Shown here piece by piece: positions 1-8,707 of a stretch of DNA of 53,378 nt (positions are counted from its first letter, which is position 1; each line of letters opens with the position of its first letter). This DNA comes from an uncultured Arenicella sp. Lineage in GTDB: Bacteria; Pseudomonadota; Gammaproteobacteria; Arenicellales; Arenicellaceae. Location: positions 1 to 53,378 of the forward strand of contig CAJQNY010000058.1 of assembly GCA_905479805.1 (NCBI GenBank), in the 5' to 3' direction. Under the pieces are notes generated by a model. It was given only the letters and a program-made list of their open reading frames with translations, made no database searches and was not told the DNA's origin. The position numbers were made by a program, and so were the translations under genes.

Positions 1-1
1 T

Positions 2-193
2 GACATTGGCGCCGTTTTCGGTTTGGGATTCCCGCCGTTCTTAGGAGGCCCTTTTCGATACATGGATAGCCTTGGAATCTCGGTTGTGGTGGACAAACTA
101 CATGCTTTACAGGAGCAACACGGAGATCGTTTTACTCCGGCGCCGATGTTGCTTGAGCTGGCAAAGAAAGATAGTCAGTTTCACGTGAGCTAA
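2..193 (+). CDS. Multifunctional fatty-acid oxidation complex alpha subunit, C-terminal end (partial)
   Basis: Only the last 63 codons lie in the window, open at the left edge and ending at TAA. The residues [17 protein letters not shown] near the start are the hallmark of the C-terminal 3-hydroxyacyl-CoA dehydrogenase domain of FadB/FadJ proteins. The intact enzyme combines enoyl-CoA hydratase and NAD-dependent 3-hydroxyacyl-CoA dehydrogenase activities in beta-oxidation and works with a thiolase partner. The fragment cannot distinguish FadB from FadJ or from a related single-chain enzyme, so no symbol is given. The next gene starts about 100 bases later on the same strand. Confidence 0.85.
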   Translation, partial: DIGAVFGLGFPPFLGGPFRYMDSLGISVVVDKLHALQEQHGDRFTPAPMLLELAKKDSQFHVS

Positions 194-295
194 TCAGAAC
201 TGCAATTGAAAATGACGAGATTCAATCAGGGCAGCGCTCCAAATCAAGATGGTTGATCGTGCTAACTAAACCTTTCTTACTGAGAACATAAAGCC

Positions 296-1519
296 ATGGA
301 TATTATTCTCTATGCTGTACCCGGGTTTTTGTTATTAATTATCATTGAGTTGATTGCAGAAAAGGTAAGAGGAACCAACTATTATCGAGTGCACGATTCT
401 ATTACCAGTTTGGCCGCAGGAATATTGAGCCAGCTGATGAAGTTGCTGCATTTGTTATTGCCCTTTACCGTCTATCTGCTGATCTATGAGCACTCTGCTG
501 TGTTCAAGTTGCCTGATACGGTTTGGGTGTGGTTACTTGCCTTTGTGGTGTACGATTTTTGCTACTACTGGAATCATCGTCTAGGCCATGAAATGAACTT
601 GTTGTGGGCTGCCCATGTGGTTCATCATTCCAGTGAAGAGTACAATCTTACGACGGCCTTGCGGCAAACCAGTGGCAGCTTTCTAAGCTACGTGTTCTAT
701 CTGCCTATGGCAGTGCTGGGCTTTGATCCTGCCTTGGTGGTCACTGTAGGGGCTTTAAACCTAATATATCAATACTGGGTACATACGCGTCATATTGGGA
801 AATTGGGCTGGTATGAAGAATTATTTGTTACTCCCTCTAATCATCGAGTACATCATGCCCAGAATGATATTTATATTGATCGTAATTATGGCGGGGTCTT
901 TATCCTTTGGGATCGTTTATTTGGCTCTTTTCAAGAAGAGTTGGACGACGACCCTGTCGTGTTTGGAATCACCGGAGCAGTATCAAGCTGGAACCCGCTT
1001 TGGGTGAATGCGCAAGTGTATGCGCAACTCATGCATGACTGTTGGCACACTCGAAATTGGTGGCATAAGGCAACGCTTTGGTTTCGGCGAACAGGTTGGC
1101 GGCCGCCTGACGTCGCAAAAAAATACCCGCTGGGTAAATCTAGGTTGGCAGATTTTGAGAAGTATGATTCTGTAATGACGCCAATAATGAAGGTTTATTC
1201 AATTCTTCAGTATGCGGTAAATAGTACTATTAGTTTGGCTTTGATAATTTACTTGGCTGATGTGCCGTTGATAGTTCAGCTTTCGGTAATAATGTTTATC
1301 GTGGTCAGTAGCTTGAGTTTAGGAGCCTATATGGAAGGTAAGCGTTATGGCGTGATTTTGGAGTACCTGAAACAAAGTGTAATTCTATTCTCACCAATGT
1401 TTTTCACTTGGTCGTTGGGTCTTTCCTTGGTACTCGTCGTTACCGCGCTGATGGGTGTTAGCATTTTGATTAAAAGTCAGGCAATTGGGGCCATAGCAAA
1501 CCCTGAAATGAATACTTAG
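296..1519 (+). CDS. Sterol desaturase / fatty acid hydroxylase family membrane protein
   Basis: A 407-residue integral membrane protein with the histidine clusters of membrane di-iron hydroxylases: HRLGHEMN (HxxxH), then HVVHHSS (HxxHH), then NHRVHHAQN (HxxHH) further on. These ligands hold two irons that use O2 to hydroxylate or desaturate a lipid. Hydrophobic helices lie at the N-terminus and around residues 130-160, and a second hydrophobic block occupies about 300-395. This long C-terminal membrane part recalls the bacterial relatives of alkylglycerol monooxygenase rather than short carotenoid hydroxylases. The substrate cannot be read from the sequence. The start is the ATG at 296; its ribosome site is weak. 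It follows a beta-oxidation gene, which fits lipid metabolism loosely. Confidence 0.85.
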   Translation: MDIILYAVPGFLLLIIIELIAEKVRGTNYYRVHDSITSLAAGILSQLMKLLHLLLPFTVYLLIYEHSAVFKLPDTVWVWLLAFVVYDFCYYWNHRLGHEMNLLWAAHVVHHSSEEYNLTTALRQTSGSFLSYVFYLPMAVLGFDPALVVTVGALNLIYQYWVHTRHIGKLGWYEELFVTPSNHRVHHAQNDIYIDRNYGGVFILWDRLFGSFQEELDDDPVVFGITGAVSSWNPLWVNAQVYAQLMHDCWHTRNWWHKATLWFRRTGWRPPDVAKKYPLGKSRLADFEKYDSVMTPIMKVYSILQYAVNSTISLALIIYLADVPLIVQLSVIMFIVVSSLSLGAYMEGKRYGVILEYLKQSVILFSPMFFTWSLGLSLVLVVTALMGVSILIKSQAIGAIANPEMNT

Positions 1520-1587
1520 AATGTTTTGATCGAAAGCCGAAAATAAGTTCTAATGCGCATCCCTAAGAATAGCCAATTGTTACAATC

Positions 1588-2625
1588 ATGAAGGTTTCAG
1601 ACTACGATTATGAGTTGCCCGAGAGGTTGATCGCACAGTTCCCTCCGAAAAATCGCACTGATAACCGCCTGTTAAAAGTCGGCCAAGATGGCGTATTCGA
1701 AGATTCTTATCAGAATGATATTCTTGATGAGTTAAACGAAAATGATTTGTTAGTTCTCAATGATACAAAAGTAATCCCAGCACGAGTTTTTGGCAATAAA
1801 GAAAGTGGGGGTAAAGTCGAGATACTGTTGGAACGGATAATCGATGATGGTTTGATAGTGTGCCAGATGCGCTCAAGTAAGTCGGCCAAGCTAGGGACGA
1901 AAATCTTTGTCGAGTCTGATACTGCTGTGCTTGAAGTTGTTGGCAGGCAAGAATCATTTTTTAAGTTGAAGATTACTGGGATTGACGATTTAATTGCATG
2001 GTTTGAAAAGGTCGGTCACATGCCACTTCCGCCTTATATATCAAGGTCCGATCAGCTAGAAGATGCTGACCGATATCAAACCGTTTTTGCCAAACAACAC
2101 GGTGCTGTTGCGGCCCCGACCGCGGGTTTGCATTTTGATGCGCTATTGCTCGATAAAATTCGGGCGAAAGGTGTGCGAATCGAAACGATCACCTTGCATG
2201 TGGGGGCAGGCACTTATCAGCCTGTAAGAGCCGAAAATATTGAAGATCATACAATGCACGCTGAGCTGATTCATGTAAATCAGGGCGTCTGTGACGCTAT
2301 AACGGAAACTAAGACTGCAGGTGGCAAGGTCGTGGCTGTAGGAACGACAGTGGTTCGGTCTCTAGAGTCGGCAGCACGCGCTGCTGTCGATAAACTGATC
2401 GAACCCTATTTTGGTGAAACGGATATTTTTATCTTTCCTGGATTCGAATTTAAGGTCGTTGATATCTTGCAAACCAATTTTCATTTGCCACAGTCAACGT
2501 TACTGATGTTGGTTTCAGCATTTGCTGGGCAGGACATCATTAAAGGCGCGTATCAACACGCCATTACTGAGGAATATCGTTTTTTCAGTTATGGCGATGC
2601 CATGCTGTTGTACAGAGCCAATTAA
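1588..2625 (+). CDS. queA: S-adenosylmethionine:tRNA ribosyltransferase-isomerase
   Basis: At 345 residues it has normal QueA length and the family's typical opening, MKVSDYDYELPERLIAQFP, followed by LNDTKVIPAR, GAVAAPTAGLHF and HVGAGTYQPV. The enzyme moves the ribosyl part of SAM onto 7-aminomethyl-7-deazaguanine in tRNA, giving epoxyqueuosine at the wobble position of tRNAs with GUN anticodons. It is cytoplasmic. In many gammaproteobacteria queA is followed by tgt, yajC and secDF, but here the next gene is a convergent MATE transporter, so queA stands alone. The ATG at 1588 matches the family N-terminus exactly, although no clear Shine-Dalgarno sequence precedes it. Confidence 0.97.
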   Translation: MKVSDYDYELPERLIAQFPPKNRTDNRLLKVGQDGVFEDSYQNDILDELNENDLLVLNDTKVIPARVFGNKESGGKVEILLERIIDDGLIVCQMRSSKSAKLGTKIFVESDTAVLEVVGRQESFFKLKITGIDDLIAWFEKVGHMPLPPYISRSDQLEDADRYQTVFAKQHGAVAAPTAGLHFDALLLDKIRAKGVRIETITLHVGAGTYQPVRAENIEDHTMHAELIHVNQGVCDAITETKTAGGKVVAVGTTVVRSLESAARAAVDKLIEPYFGETDIFIFPGFEFKVVDILQTNFHLPQSTLLMLVSAFAGQDIIKGAYQHAITEEYRFFSYGDAMLLYRAN

Positions 2626-2676
2626 CTTAACCTTGATCCTTGTTGATCGAGTTACGCTGCGGGGGGGGATCCCAGC

Positions 2677-3978
2677 TCAACTCTTAATTTTCAATTCAAT
2701 TAGGGTTCGATTAAGCAGTATCAACGCATAGACGTAGGTGCAGCAGTTTCCTAATGCTACACCGACAAACAGCCCTTTAAGCCCAAACCAATGCGAGCCA
2801 AAGTAGCAGAGCGGTAGGTAGAAGATAAATAATTTCACCAAATTAATATAGACCGCTAGTTTAGGTTTGCCGAGCACGTTCATTGCGACATTTATCAACA
2901 CGACTACACCGCTTAGTCCGTAGCTCAAAGGCACGATCCAAAGGTACGTAACGATGGTGTTTTGCACGCTGGCCTCACTCGAAAATAGCGCAGCAATGGA
3001 GCTAGCGGACAGCAACAAGATAATGAAAATGAAGAGTTGAAGAACAACGATGAACCGAAAGGACAACTTGATGGCGTCATGTATGCGAACGAGTTGATTT
3101 GCACCCAAATTCTGGCCGATAAACATAGGCAGAGTCGATGACAGAGCAAACACTATCATGAGGCTAACTTGCTCAAGCCGAGTGCCGACCCCGTATCCGG
3201 CGACGGCATCAGTTCCAAATTTAGCAACCAATGTTGTTATTGCGGCAGCCGTTATCGGGACTATCGCGTTGGCTAATAAGGCCGGTATTGCGATCTGTAT
3301 CAACTGATTGAAATTGTCTTTGAAGTCCTTCCATGCCGGTACCGCCAAGAGCAAGAATTTTTCTCTTATCGCCAGTTCATAAAAGCCAAGAATTACTGAG
3401 AGAACGACAGCGAGCACAGTTGCTAAAGCGGCCCCTTGCATTCCCAATTCTGGGAATGGCCCTAAGCCAAAGATTAAGAGCGGATCAAGTATGATGTTGG
3501 TCAAGGTCATGGTGATAGCGATGCGTGCGGATGCCGCGGTATCACCCAACGCCCTGAAAGTACTGGCACACACCATGGAGTAGATGCTCAAGGGCGCGGC
3601 AAAAATCCAAGTGTGCATGTACTCTTTTATGTGTACAAGTGTTTCCGACTGGGCGCCTAGAGATACGAAGATAGTGTCCATTTGCCAGATCAAAATACCT
3701 GTACTCACAGCTGCGACGACAGTGGTGAGATAAAAGCCATCGGTAATTAGCCTTGCTGCTGATGAGAGCTTGCTGGCGCCAATAAGTTTTGACGTCAACG
3801 ATGAGATTGCCATTCCTAGACCAAGACCAAAACTGGTGATCACGGAAGCAATTGGAACAATGAAGCCGATCGCAGCTAACTCGTCCGTGCCTAGGTAACT
3901 GATAAAGTAACTGTCAACTAGGCCTAGGCTCATGATTGCGACGAGCGCATAGAGCATAGGTATTGTTAGCCGTACCAA
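2677..3978 (-). CDS. MATE family efflux transporter
   Basis: A 433-residue polytopic protein with about twelve hydrophobic segments and MATE-type sequence (RLTIPMLYALVAIMSLGLVD, then GLGLGMAISSLTSKLIGA, and ALGDTAASARIA at the end of the first half). MATE exporters swap Na+ or H+ for drugs or metabolites across the inner membrane. The only usual start codon in frame is the TTG at 3978. Yet the in-frame sequence upstream of it (QDIISKPIGPTL) looks like the conserved cytoplasmic segment that normally precedes helix 1, and there is no ATG, GTG or TTG between it and the in-frame stop near 4077. The true start may therefore lie upstream at a rare codon. It sits downstream of the MoxR-DUF58-transglutaminase genes on the same strand. 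Confidence 0.9.
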   Translation of the reverse strand: MVRLTIPMLYALVAIMSLGLVDSYFISYLGTDELAAIGFIVPIASVITSFGLGLGMAISSLTSKLIGASKLSSAARLITDGFYLTTVVAAVSTGILIWQMDTIFVSLGAQSETLVHIKEYMHTWIFAAPLSIYSMVCASTFRALGDTAASARIAITMTLTNIILDPLLIFGLGPFPELGMQGAALATVLAVVLSVILGFYELAIREKFLLLAVPAWKDFKDNFNQLIQIAIPALLANAIVPITAAAITTLVAKFGTDAVAGYGVGTRLEQVSLMIVFALSSTLPMFIGQNLGANQLVRIHDAIKLSFRFIVVLQLFIFIILLLSASSIAALFSSEASVQNTIVTYLWIVPLSYGLSGVVVLINVAMNVLGKPKLAVYINLVKLFIFYLPLCYFGSHWFGLKGLFVGVALGNCCTYVYALILLNRTLIELKIKS

Positions 3979-4101
3979 GGTCGGCCCAATCGGTTTACTA
4001 ATGATGTCTTGGCGGCGCTGAGACGTTCTTTCAGAATTTGTTGGCGAGCTGATACTTACCTCAGATAATACGTTTTATAAGTCGTTCTATGAGAGGTAGC
4101 T

Positions 4102-6636
4102 TTAGCTCTGTTGAGCTTCAAGAGTGGCTCTAGCTTGTTCCAGTGGTATGCCTGCGTTGCCGGCCGCTTTAATTGCGTCATCAGCACTAATGTTGCCTGC
4201 CGCGATTTGCCCCATTGACCACAGAAATGAAGAACGCCAACCGCTTCGACAATGCGCAAGTACTGGGCGTTGGGATTCATCTAGAGTCGATTTAAAATCA
4301 TCAACTAACATAGGTGGAAGGGGTTGCCCACCAACCATCGGTAGGTAGTGATAGTCCATGCCATGTTTTTCAGCCAATTGGCGAGCCTCTGAGGATTCGA
4401 GCTGGCCCGCTTCTTCTCCATCAGGTCGATTGTTAATGATGGTTTTAATGCCGGATTTGGCTAGCTCAGGAAAGTCGTTCTCTGTTAGCTGTCCTGCAAC
4501 GTAAAAGTCATCAGTAATATTTTTCATCTTTTTATTCTCGGCGTCTGGTTCTATAGACTGATCTTTGTATTTAGTAGGTTTAAGTTTAAACTGTTTTACT
4601 GCGCTCTTAAATGAATCAATGTTCGAATTCTCTTTTCCATATCTGATTTGCGAATAGCGGTCTGTAATGTCACGAATTTCCAGCGCTTGTTCTGGGAAGG
4701 CGATGGCCGCACGAACTCCAAACTCATTAGGAGACTCAGATAATGATTTAAACAAGTCGTGTCGTTTGAATTTTTGTAAGAACCTCAGAAATGCTTGTTG
4801 CGATTCACCTAACCTTGCTGCTTTGGGGATCAATTGCCAGAAATAGAACAACATCATGGATAACAGGCCAACAGACATAAGAATGACGAGGGTATAGACC
4901 GTGTTACGGCTTTCGAAGCCTAGTTGAGCCAACAGTTCTTTCTGAGCATTGAAGTCGTAATTAACTACCCATTTGTTCCACTGATACCCAAGGTTCCCCC
5001 AAGATTGTTTAATAGTATTCAAGGCTCGTCGCAAACCTGATGGATCTAGAAAGTCAGCAAGGGCTGTGCCATCGCGGCCGTTGGCTAATTCGCCTTGCTC
5101 CCAAATATTCAAAAATGCTTCCATGCCATGTTCAATACGAGTTTGATTCGCAGCAGCGGTTGGGTCCACACGATGCCATGCCCCATCTATCCAAACTTCT
5201 GACCAGGCATGTGCATCAAGGTATTTAACTTCGACGAAGTTCCCTACACTATTGGTTTCTCCGCCTAGGTAACCGACAACAATGCGTGCAGGGACTCCCT
5301 GCCAACGCATCAGGGTTGTGAATGCGCTTGCGTAGTGCTCGCAATACCCTTCACGAGTATCGAACAAGAACTCATCAAGAGGGTTTTCGATGAGTTCTGC
5401 TGGGTCTAAGGTATATTCAAAATCATTGTTTTTAAAATAATCAAAGGCTAACTGAACTAATTGGCGTGGGTCTCTGGTTTCCCTTCTCCATTTGCCGAGT
5501 AGTGCCGAAGTGCGCGCCTTGGGTGTGCTCCGTGTTGTTAAGAGTTTAGCGCGATTAATTGGTAAGCCTTCCACTACCGTTGGCGAATCGTAGGAAGCCC
5601 CTCGATACGCGAAGATGCCGTTAGTTGTTTGATCCTTGAATACCGAGTGATCATCGAGTTGAATGCCGACTTCAGGAGCATAGGCGTAATCTAAATAAGG
5701 CAAATATTGGTCGGCGCTATTTTCGTGGACGATAGAGTATCGAATGGGTTCTTGTTGATTATTTCTAAGTTCATTGGGTGATCTCTTGCGTAGCTTCGCT
5801 AGACGAAGTTCGGTAGCGCTAGGAGCTTGAACCTTCCAAGAAAAAAAAGATTCTTCAGTCATTACCTTTGAGCGCCAGTAAAGCCTACTCTTTACTGGGG
5901 GGGAACCATCGAACTCAGCTCTAAATGCTAATCTATCGTTAAAGGCTTGATTAGCAAATTCTCCCGCAACTAAAGAATTGCTGAGCTCTCTATTTGAATC
6001 TAGGCGATCTTGTGACGGTATGAACCCAAAATTTCCTTGGATTCTAGGGAATAGAAAGAACAGAAGAACAGCGAGAGGAAGGGCTCTTGCAATCAGGTTA
6101 AAAGATTGTTTTATCGAAGCGCTAAACGGCAGTTTGGTGGGACTTGAAATGATGAATAAAAGCGCGAGTACCACCACTACAAAAGCTGAAACTATAAGGA
6201 TAGTCGTCAGGGTGTTGTGGAATAAAAAGCTCGCAGAAGCGACAAATAATAGTAATAAACAGATAACGAAATAGTCACGAAGCGTGGCCGACTCCAAAAA
6301 CTTTAAGGTGACCAAGAGAACCAAAAAACTTATGCCGGCTTTTTGACCATTCCAGCCTCCGTAAAACCATAGGATCATAAGGATGCTCAAGACCGTGAAC
6401 AACATAATCACAATAATCGGTGGATTCTTCTTGTTGGTGATGATCAACCCAGTCTTAAGACACCAGACCAGTAGCGCGAGCGATGCGATGTAAGGGCTGG
6501 CAATAGCATAATGAGCCAATACCGCAACTAGGATGGTAGAAGAAAGTAATAGCAGAGTTCTTCGTCCCAGTGCATGAGCCGGAGGGGGCGTAGGCATGGG
6601 CGGAAGACTGATTTTGAATTTATTAAGCCAGTTCAA
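4102..6636 (-). CDS. TgpA-like transglutaminase (DUF3488) fused to a DUF442 phosphatase-like domain
   Basis: An 844-residue protein. Residues about 25-200 form a DUF3488-type membrane block of several helices. About 380-495 is a periplasmic transglutaminase-like domain with catalytic Cys432 (REGYCEHY), His476 (DAHAWSEVW) and Asp491 (HRVDPTAA). A further helix lies at about 580-602, followed by a DUF4129-like cytoplasmic tail. This is the TgpA arrangement, normally around 670-700 residues. Here the frame continues without a stop into about 140 more residues that match the TIGR01244/DUF442 family, with a phosphatase-like P-loop HCRSGWRS (Cys796). That domain starts at an internal ATG (Met704, base 4527) preceded by a purine-rich stretch, so it might also be made separately. 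The annotated start is a TTG just after an in-frame TGA; the ATG at 6597 is an alternative. It belongs to the MoxR-DUF58-TgpA module. Confidence 0.88.
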   Translation of the reverse strand: MNWLNKFKISLPPMPTPPPAHALGRRTLLLLSSTILVAVLAHYAIASPYIASLALLVWCLKTGLIITNKKNPPIIVIMLFTVLSILMILWFYGGWNGQKAGISFLVLLVTLKFLESATLRDYFVICLLLLFVASASFLFHNTLTTILIVSAFVVVVLALLFIISSPTKLPFSASIKQSFNLIARALPLAVLLFFLFPRIQGNFGFIPSQDRLDSNRELSNSLVAGEFANQAFNDRLAFRAEFDGSPPVKSRLYWRSKVMTEESFFSWKVQAPSATELRLAKLRKRSPNELRNNQQEPIRYSIVHENSADQYLPYLDYAYAPEVGIQLDDHSVFKDQTTNGIFAYRGASYDSPTVVEGLPINRAKLLTTRSTPKARTSALLGKWRRETRDPRQLVQLAFDYFKNNDFEYTLDPAELIENPLDEFLFDTREGYCEHYASAFTTLMRWQGVPARIVVGYLGGETNSVGNFVEVKYLDAHAWSEVWIDGAWHRVDPTAAANQTRIEHGMEAFLNIWEQGELANGRDGTALADFLDPSGLRRALNTIKQSWGNLGYQWNKWVVNYDFNAQKELLAQLGFESRNTVYTLVILMSVGLLSMMLFYFWQLIPKAARLGESQQAFLRFLQKFKRHDLFKSLSESPNEFGVRAAIAFPEQALEIRDITDRYSQIRYGKENSNIDSFKSAVKQFKLKPTKYKDQSIEPDAENKKMKNITDDFYVAGQLTENDFPELAKSGIKTIINNRPDGEEAGQLESSEARQLAEKHGMDYHYLPMVGGQPLPPMLVDDFKSTLDESQRPVLAHCRSGWRSSFLWSMGQIAAGNISADDAIKAAGNAGIPLEQARATLEAQQS

Positions 6637-6798
6637 AATTACTATTCAATTGTAATGCTAGAGTTGAAATTTGAGTAGCTTGGTTAGAAGTACCAGCGTT
6701 TGATGCCGCGAGGCGATTGTTTGCTTGCCGAGCAATACTGCTGCTAGCCACAAAGCTTATGCTTCTGGTATGCCGGTAGGGGTTAATCGGCGGAGGTA

Positions 6799-7698
6799 TT
6801 AATCCCATAATGCTAAGACCGTTAAGCATTTATGAAAGTGGGTATTCCCCTGATCATACTCAATCGTATGGTTGGGCATTTCGAGTTGGAAACTCATTTG
6901 TTGTTTTTGCGCGTCTATAACCCAAAAACACAGCTGGCTTAGCTTGTCTTCGGTGCTCAGAGATTTCGGCAGGGAAAACCAACTGAGATTAACAGCAGTG
7001 CTGCTATGAGTTTCGTGTTGAATTGTAACGAGTTTCTGAGACTTGGCTAATGATGGCCAATGGATGTCGCGTAGTCTATCGCCTGGCTGATAGGGCTTCA
7101 TTCCACTGTAATCTTCGGCGCTAACGTTGGGCTTAGTTGCTTCATGCTCATTGTCTGATGAGAAATCGTCTATCATTGGCCGAGGGACTAAATCTAATGC
7201 TTGAGGGTAAACTAGGCAGCGTTGGCTGGGCATATACCGCTTGGTCCAACAAAAGAAAACTCCGATCGGATAATGTGATGTCAAAGTGATTGGAGAGCAA
7301 TTCAGGTATCCTCTACGCACGGTAGGGAGCTCAAGCTCTACCTCTTTTTCTACTGTTTCAGGTAATTCCAACAGCTGGTGGAATCCATCACAAACTAGCC
7401 ATACTGAGTTTCTTTTAGTTTGGCTTTGATTGTGCACGCGAATTGGGAATAAAGCAGTCTCGCCCAGAAAAACTGAATGAGAAGGCCTGCTACTCAAGCC
7501 AATTCCTATTACATTGTTATGTGTGTACAGCATGGCAACCATGCTGATTGAAGCCAAAATAAAGAGCATCATAAAGGCCGCTTGATTGTCGAACTTAACC
7601 GCTATTGCGAACAAAGCTATCAGAATCAAAGTAAAGTACCAACCAATGCGAGTAGGCAAGATATAGAGCTCTCTTCTTCCTATAGTGAATTCAGGCAT
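6799..7698 (-). CDS. DUF58 domain-containing protein
   Basis: A 299-residue protein with two N-terminal hydrophobic segments (about 17-57), a beta-rich middle, and the DUF58 signature YQPGDRLRDIHWPSLAKS near residue 205-220. DUF58 proteins are encoded next to MoxR ATPases and TgpA-type transglutaminases and are thought to act with them, probably as chaperone-assisted envelope factors; the biochemical role is not settled. Here the order MoxR, DUF58, TgpA is the canonical one, all on the minus strand, with a 71-base gap to moxR and about 160 bases to the transglutaminase gene. The length is normal for the family. Confidence 0.9.
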   Translation of the reverse strand: MPEFTIGRRELYILPTRIGWYFTLILIALFAIAVKFDNQAAFMMLFILASISMVAMLYTHNNVIGIGLSSRPSHSVFLGETALFPIRVHNQSQTKRNSVWLVCDGFHQLLELPETVEKEVELELPTVRRGYLNCSPITLTSHYPIGVFFCWTKRYMPSQRCLVYPQALDLVPRPMIDDFSSDNEHEATKPNVSAEDYSGMKPYQPGDRLRDIHWPSLAKSQKLVTIQHETHSSTAVNLSWFSLPKSLSTEDKLSQLCFWVIDAQKQQMSFQLEMPNHTIEYDQGNTHFHKCLTVLALWD

Positions 7699-7769
7699 TA
7701 TCTAAGATAGGTATTGATTGGTTGGGTTCTGTGTCGCGCGAAACAATGACGGAATATGGTTTTGTGTAA

Positions 7770-8675
7770 TTATAAAATTTCAGTTTGATCGATAATGGTG
7801 TTAAGCGCAGTACTAGCATCAGAGCCATCGTTGCAATGCAATCGATGAGCCGCCGTGTATTGAGCTAATAATTTAATGTCTTCCGGCATGACTGAATCTC
7901 TACGTTCAATGAAGGCCAGTGCGCGTGCAGCTTGGAGCCATTGCAAGCCAGCGCGCGGGGACAAACCATTAACAAATTGACCACTGCTGCGTGTTTGGGC
8001 GAGTAGGCTCTGTAAATAGTCAATTATTGCATCGCTAACGTGAACTTCTCCAACTTGTGCGATGAGTTGAGTCACTTCGCCTGGTTCAAAAACAGATTGA
8101 TAGTCAGTGTTTTTGCCATGTTCATTTTTTAATAGCTGTCGTTCAAACTCGCTGTCCGGATAGCCCAAAGAAATTCGCATCAAGAATCTGTCGAGCTGAG
8201 ATTCAGGGAGTGGGAAGGTTCCGCTTTGCTCAAGTGGGTTTTGCGTCGCGATAACAAAAAATGGATCCGGCAACGCTATCTGCTGCCCTTCAATGGAAAC
8301 TTGTTGTTCTTCCATTGCCTGCAATAATGCGCTTTGTGTCTTAGGGGTTGCGCGATTAATCTCATCGGCAAGTAGCGTTGAGGTAAACATCGGGCCCTTC
8401 TTAAACTTAAACTTTTTGGTGTCTACGTCATAGATGGTCATACCGATAATGTCTGTGGGCAACAGGTCGCTGGTGAACTGGACTCTTTTGAATGGCAGTC
8501 CAAAAAGCGTAGCCAAAGCATGTGAAAGAGTGGTTTTACCTACGCCTGGGATGTCCTCAATGAGTAAATGACCTCGTGCCAATAAGCATATAGCTGATAG
8601 TTTTGTGGCGAGGGGGTTACCCAGAATTATTTCATTGAGCTGATCCAGTAAACTATCAATCTTTCTTTCACTCAT
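7770..8675 (-). CDS. MoxR family AAA+ ATPase
   Basis: A 301-residue cytoplasmic ATPase. The Walker A motif is DIPGVGKTT (residues 41-49), the Walker B is LLADEINRA (Asp104, Glu105), and the sensor-1 stretch is VIATQNPLEQSGTFPLPESQLDRF, which is diagnostic for MoxR proteins. MoxR ATPases are chaperone-like and help mature partner proteins, commonly encoded next door as here (DUF58 and a transglutaminase). The start ATG is preceded by AAGG at a good distance. The gene follows the channel gene by about 30 bases, so the two are probably co-transcribed. Confidence 0.95.
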   Translation of the reverse strand: MSERKIDSLLDQLNEIILGNPLATKLSAICLLARGHLLIEDIPGVGKTTLSHALATLFGLPFKRVQFTSDLLPTDIIGMTIYDVDTKKFKFKKGPMFTSTLLADEINRATPKTQSALLQAMEEQQVSIEGQQIALPDPFFVIATQNPLEQSGTFPLPESQLDRFLMRISLGYPDSEFERQLLKNEHGKNTDYQSVFEPGEVTQLIAQVGEVHVSDAIIDYLQSLLAQTRSSGQFVNGLSPRAGLQWLQAARALAFIERRDSVMPEDIKLLAQYTAAHRLHCNDGSDASTALNTIIDQTEIL

Positions 8676-8707
8676 AGTGCGGCCTTCTTGTTGCAGTTCG
8701 GTTAGGT

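Noticed and set aside
2661-2668. Run of eight G residues between queA and the MATE gene
   Set aside because: It lies outside both genes and has no known role; it could be a phase-variable tract only if inside a gene or promoter. It is a place to check for read errors.
6623-6829. 68-codon minus-strand frame bridging the DUF58 and transglutaminase genes
   Set aside because: It overlaps both genes, shows no known pattern, and looks like a chance frame in a 160-base gap.
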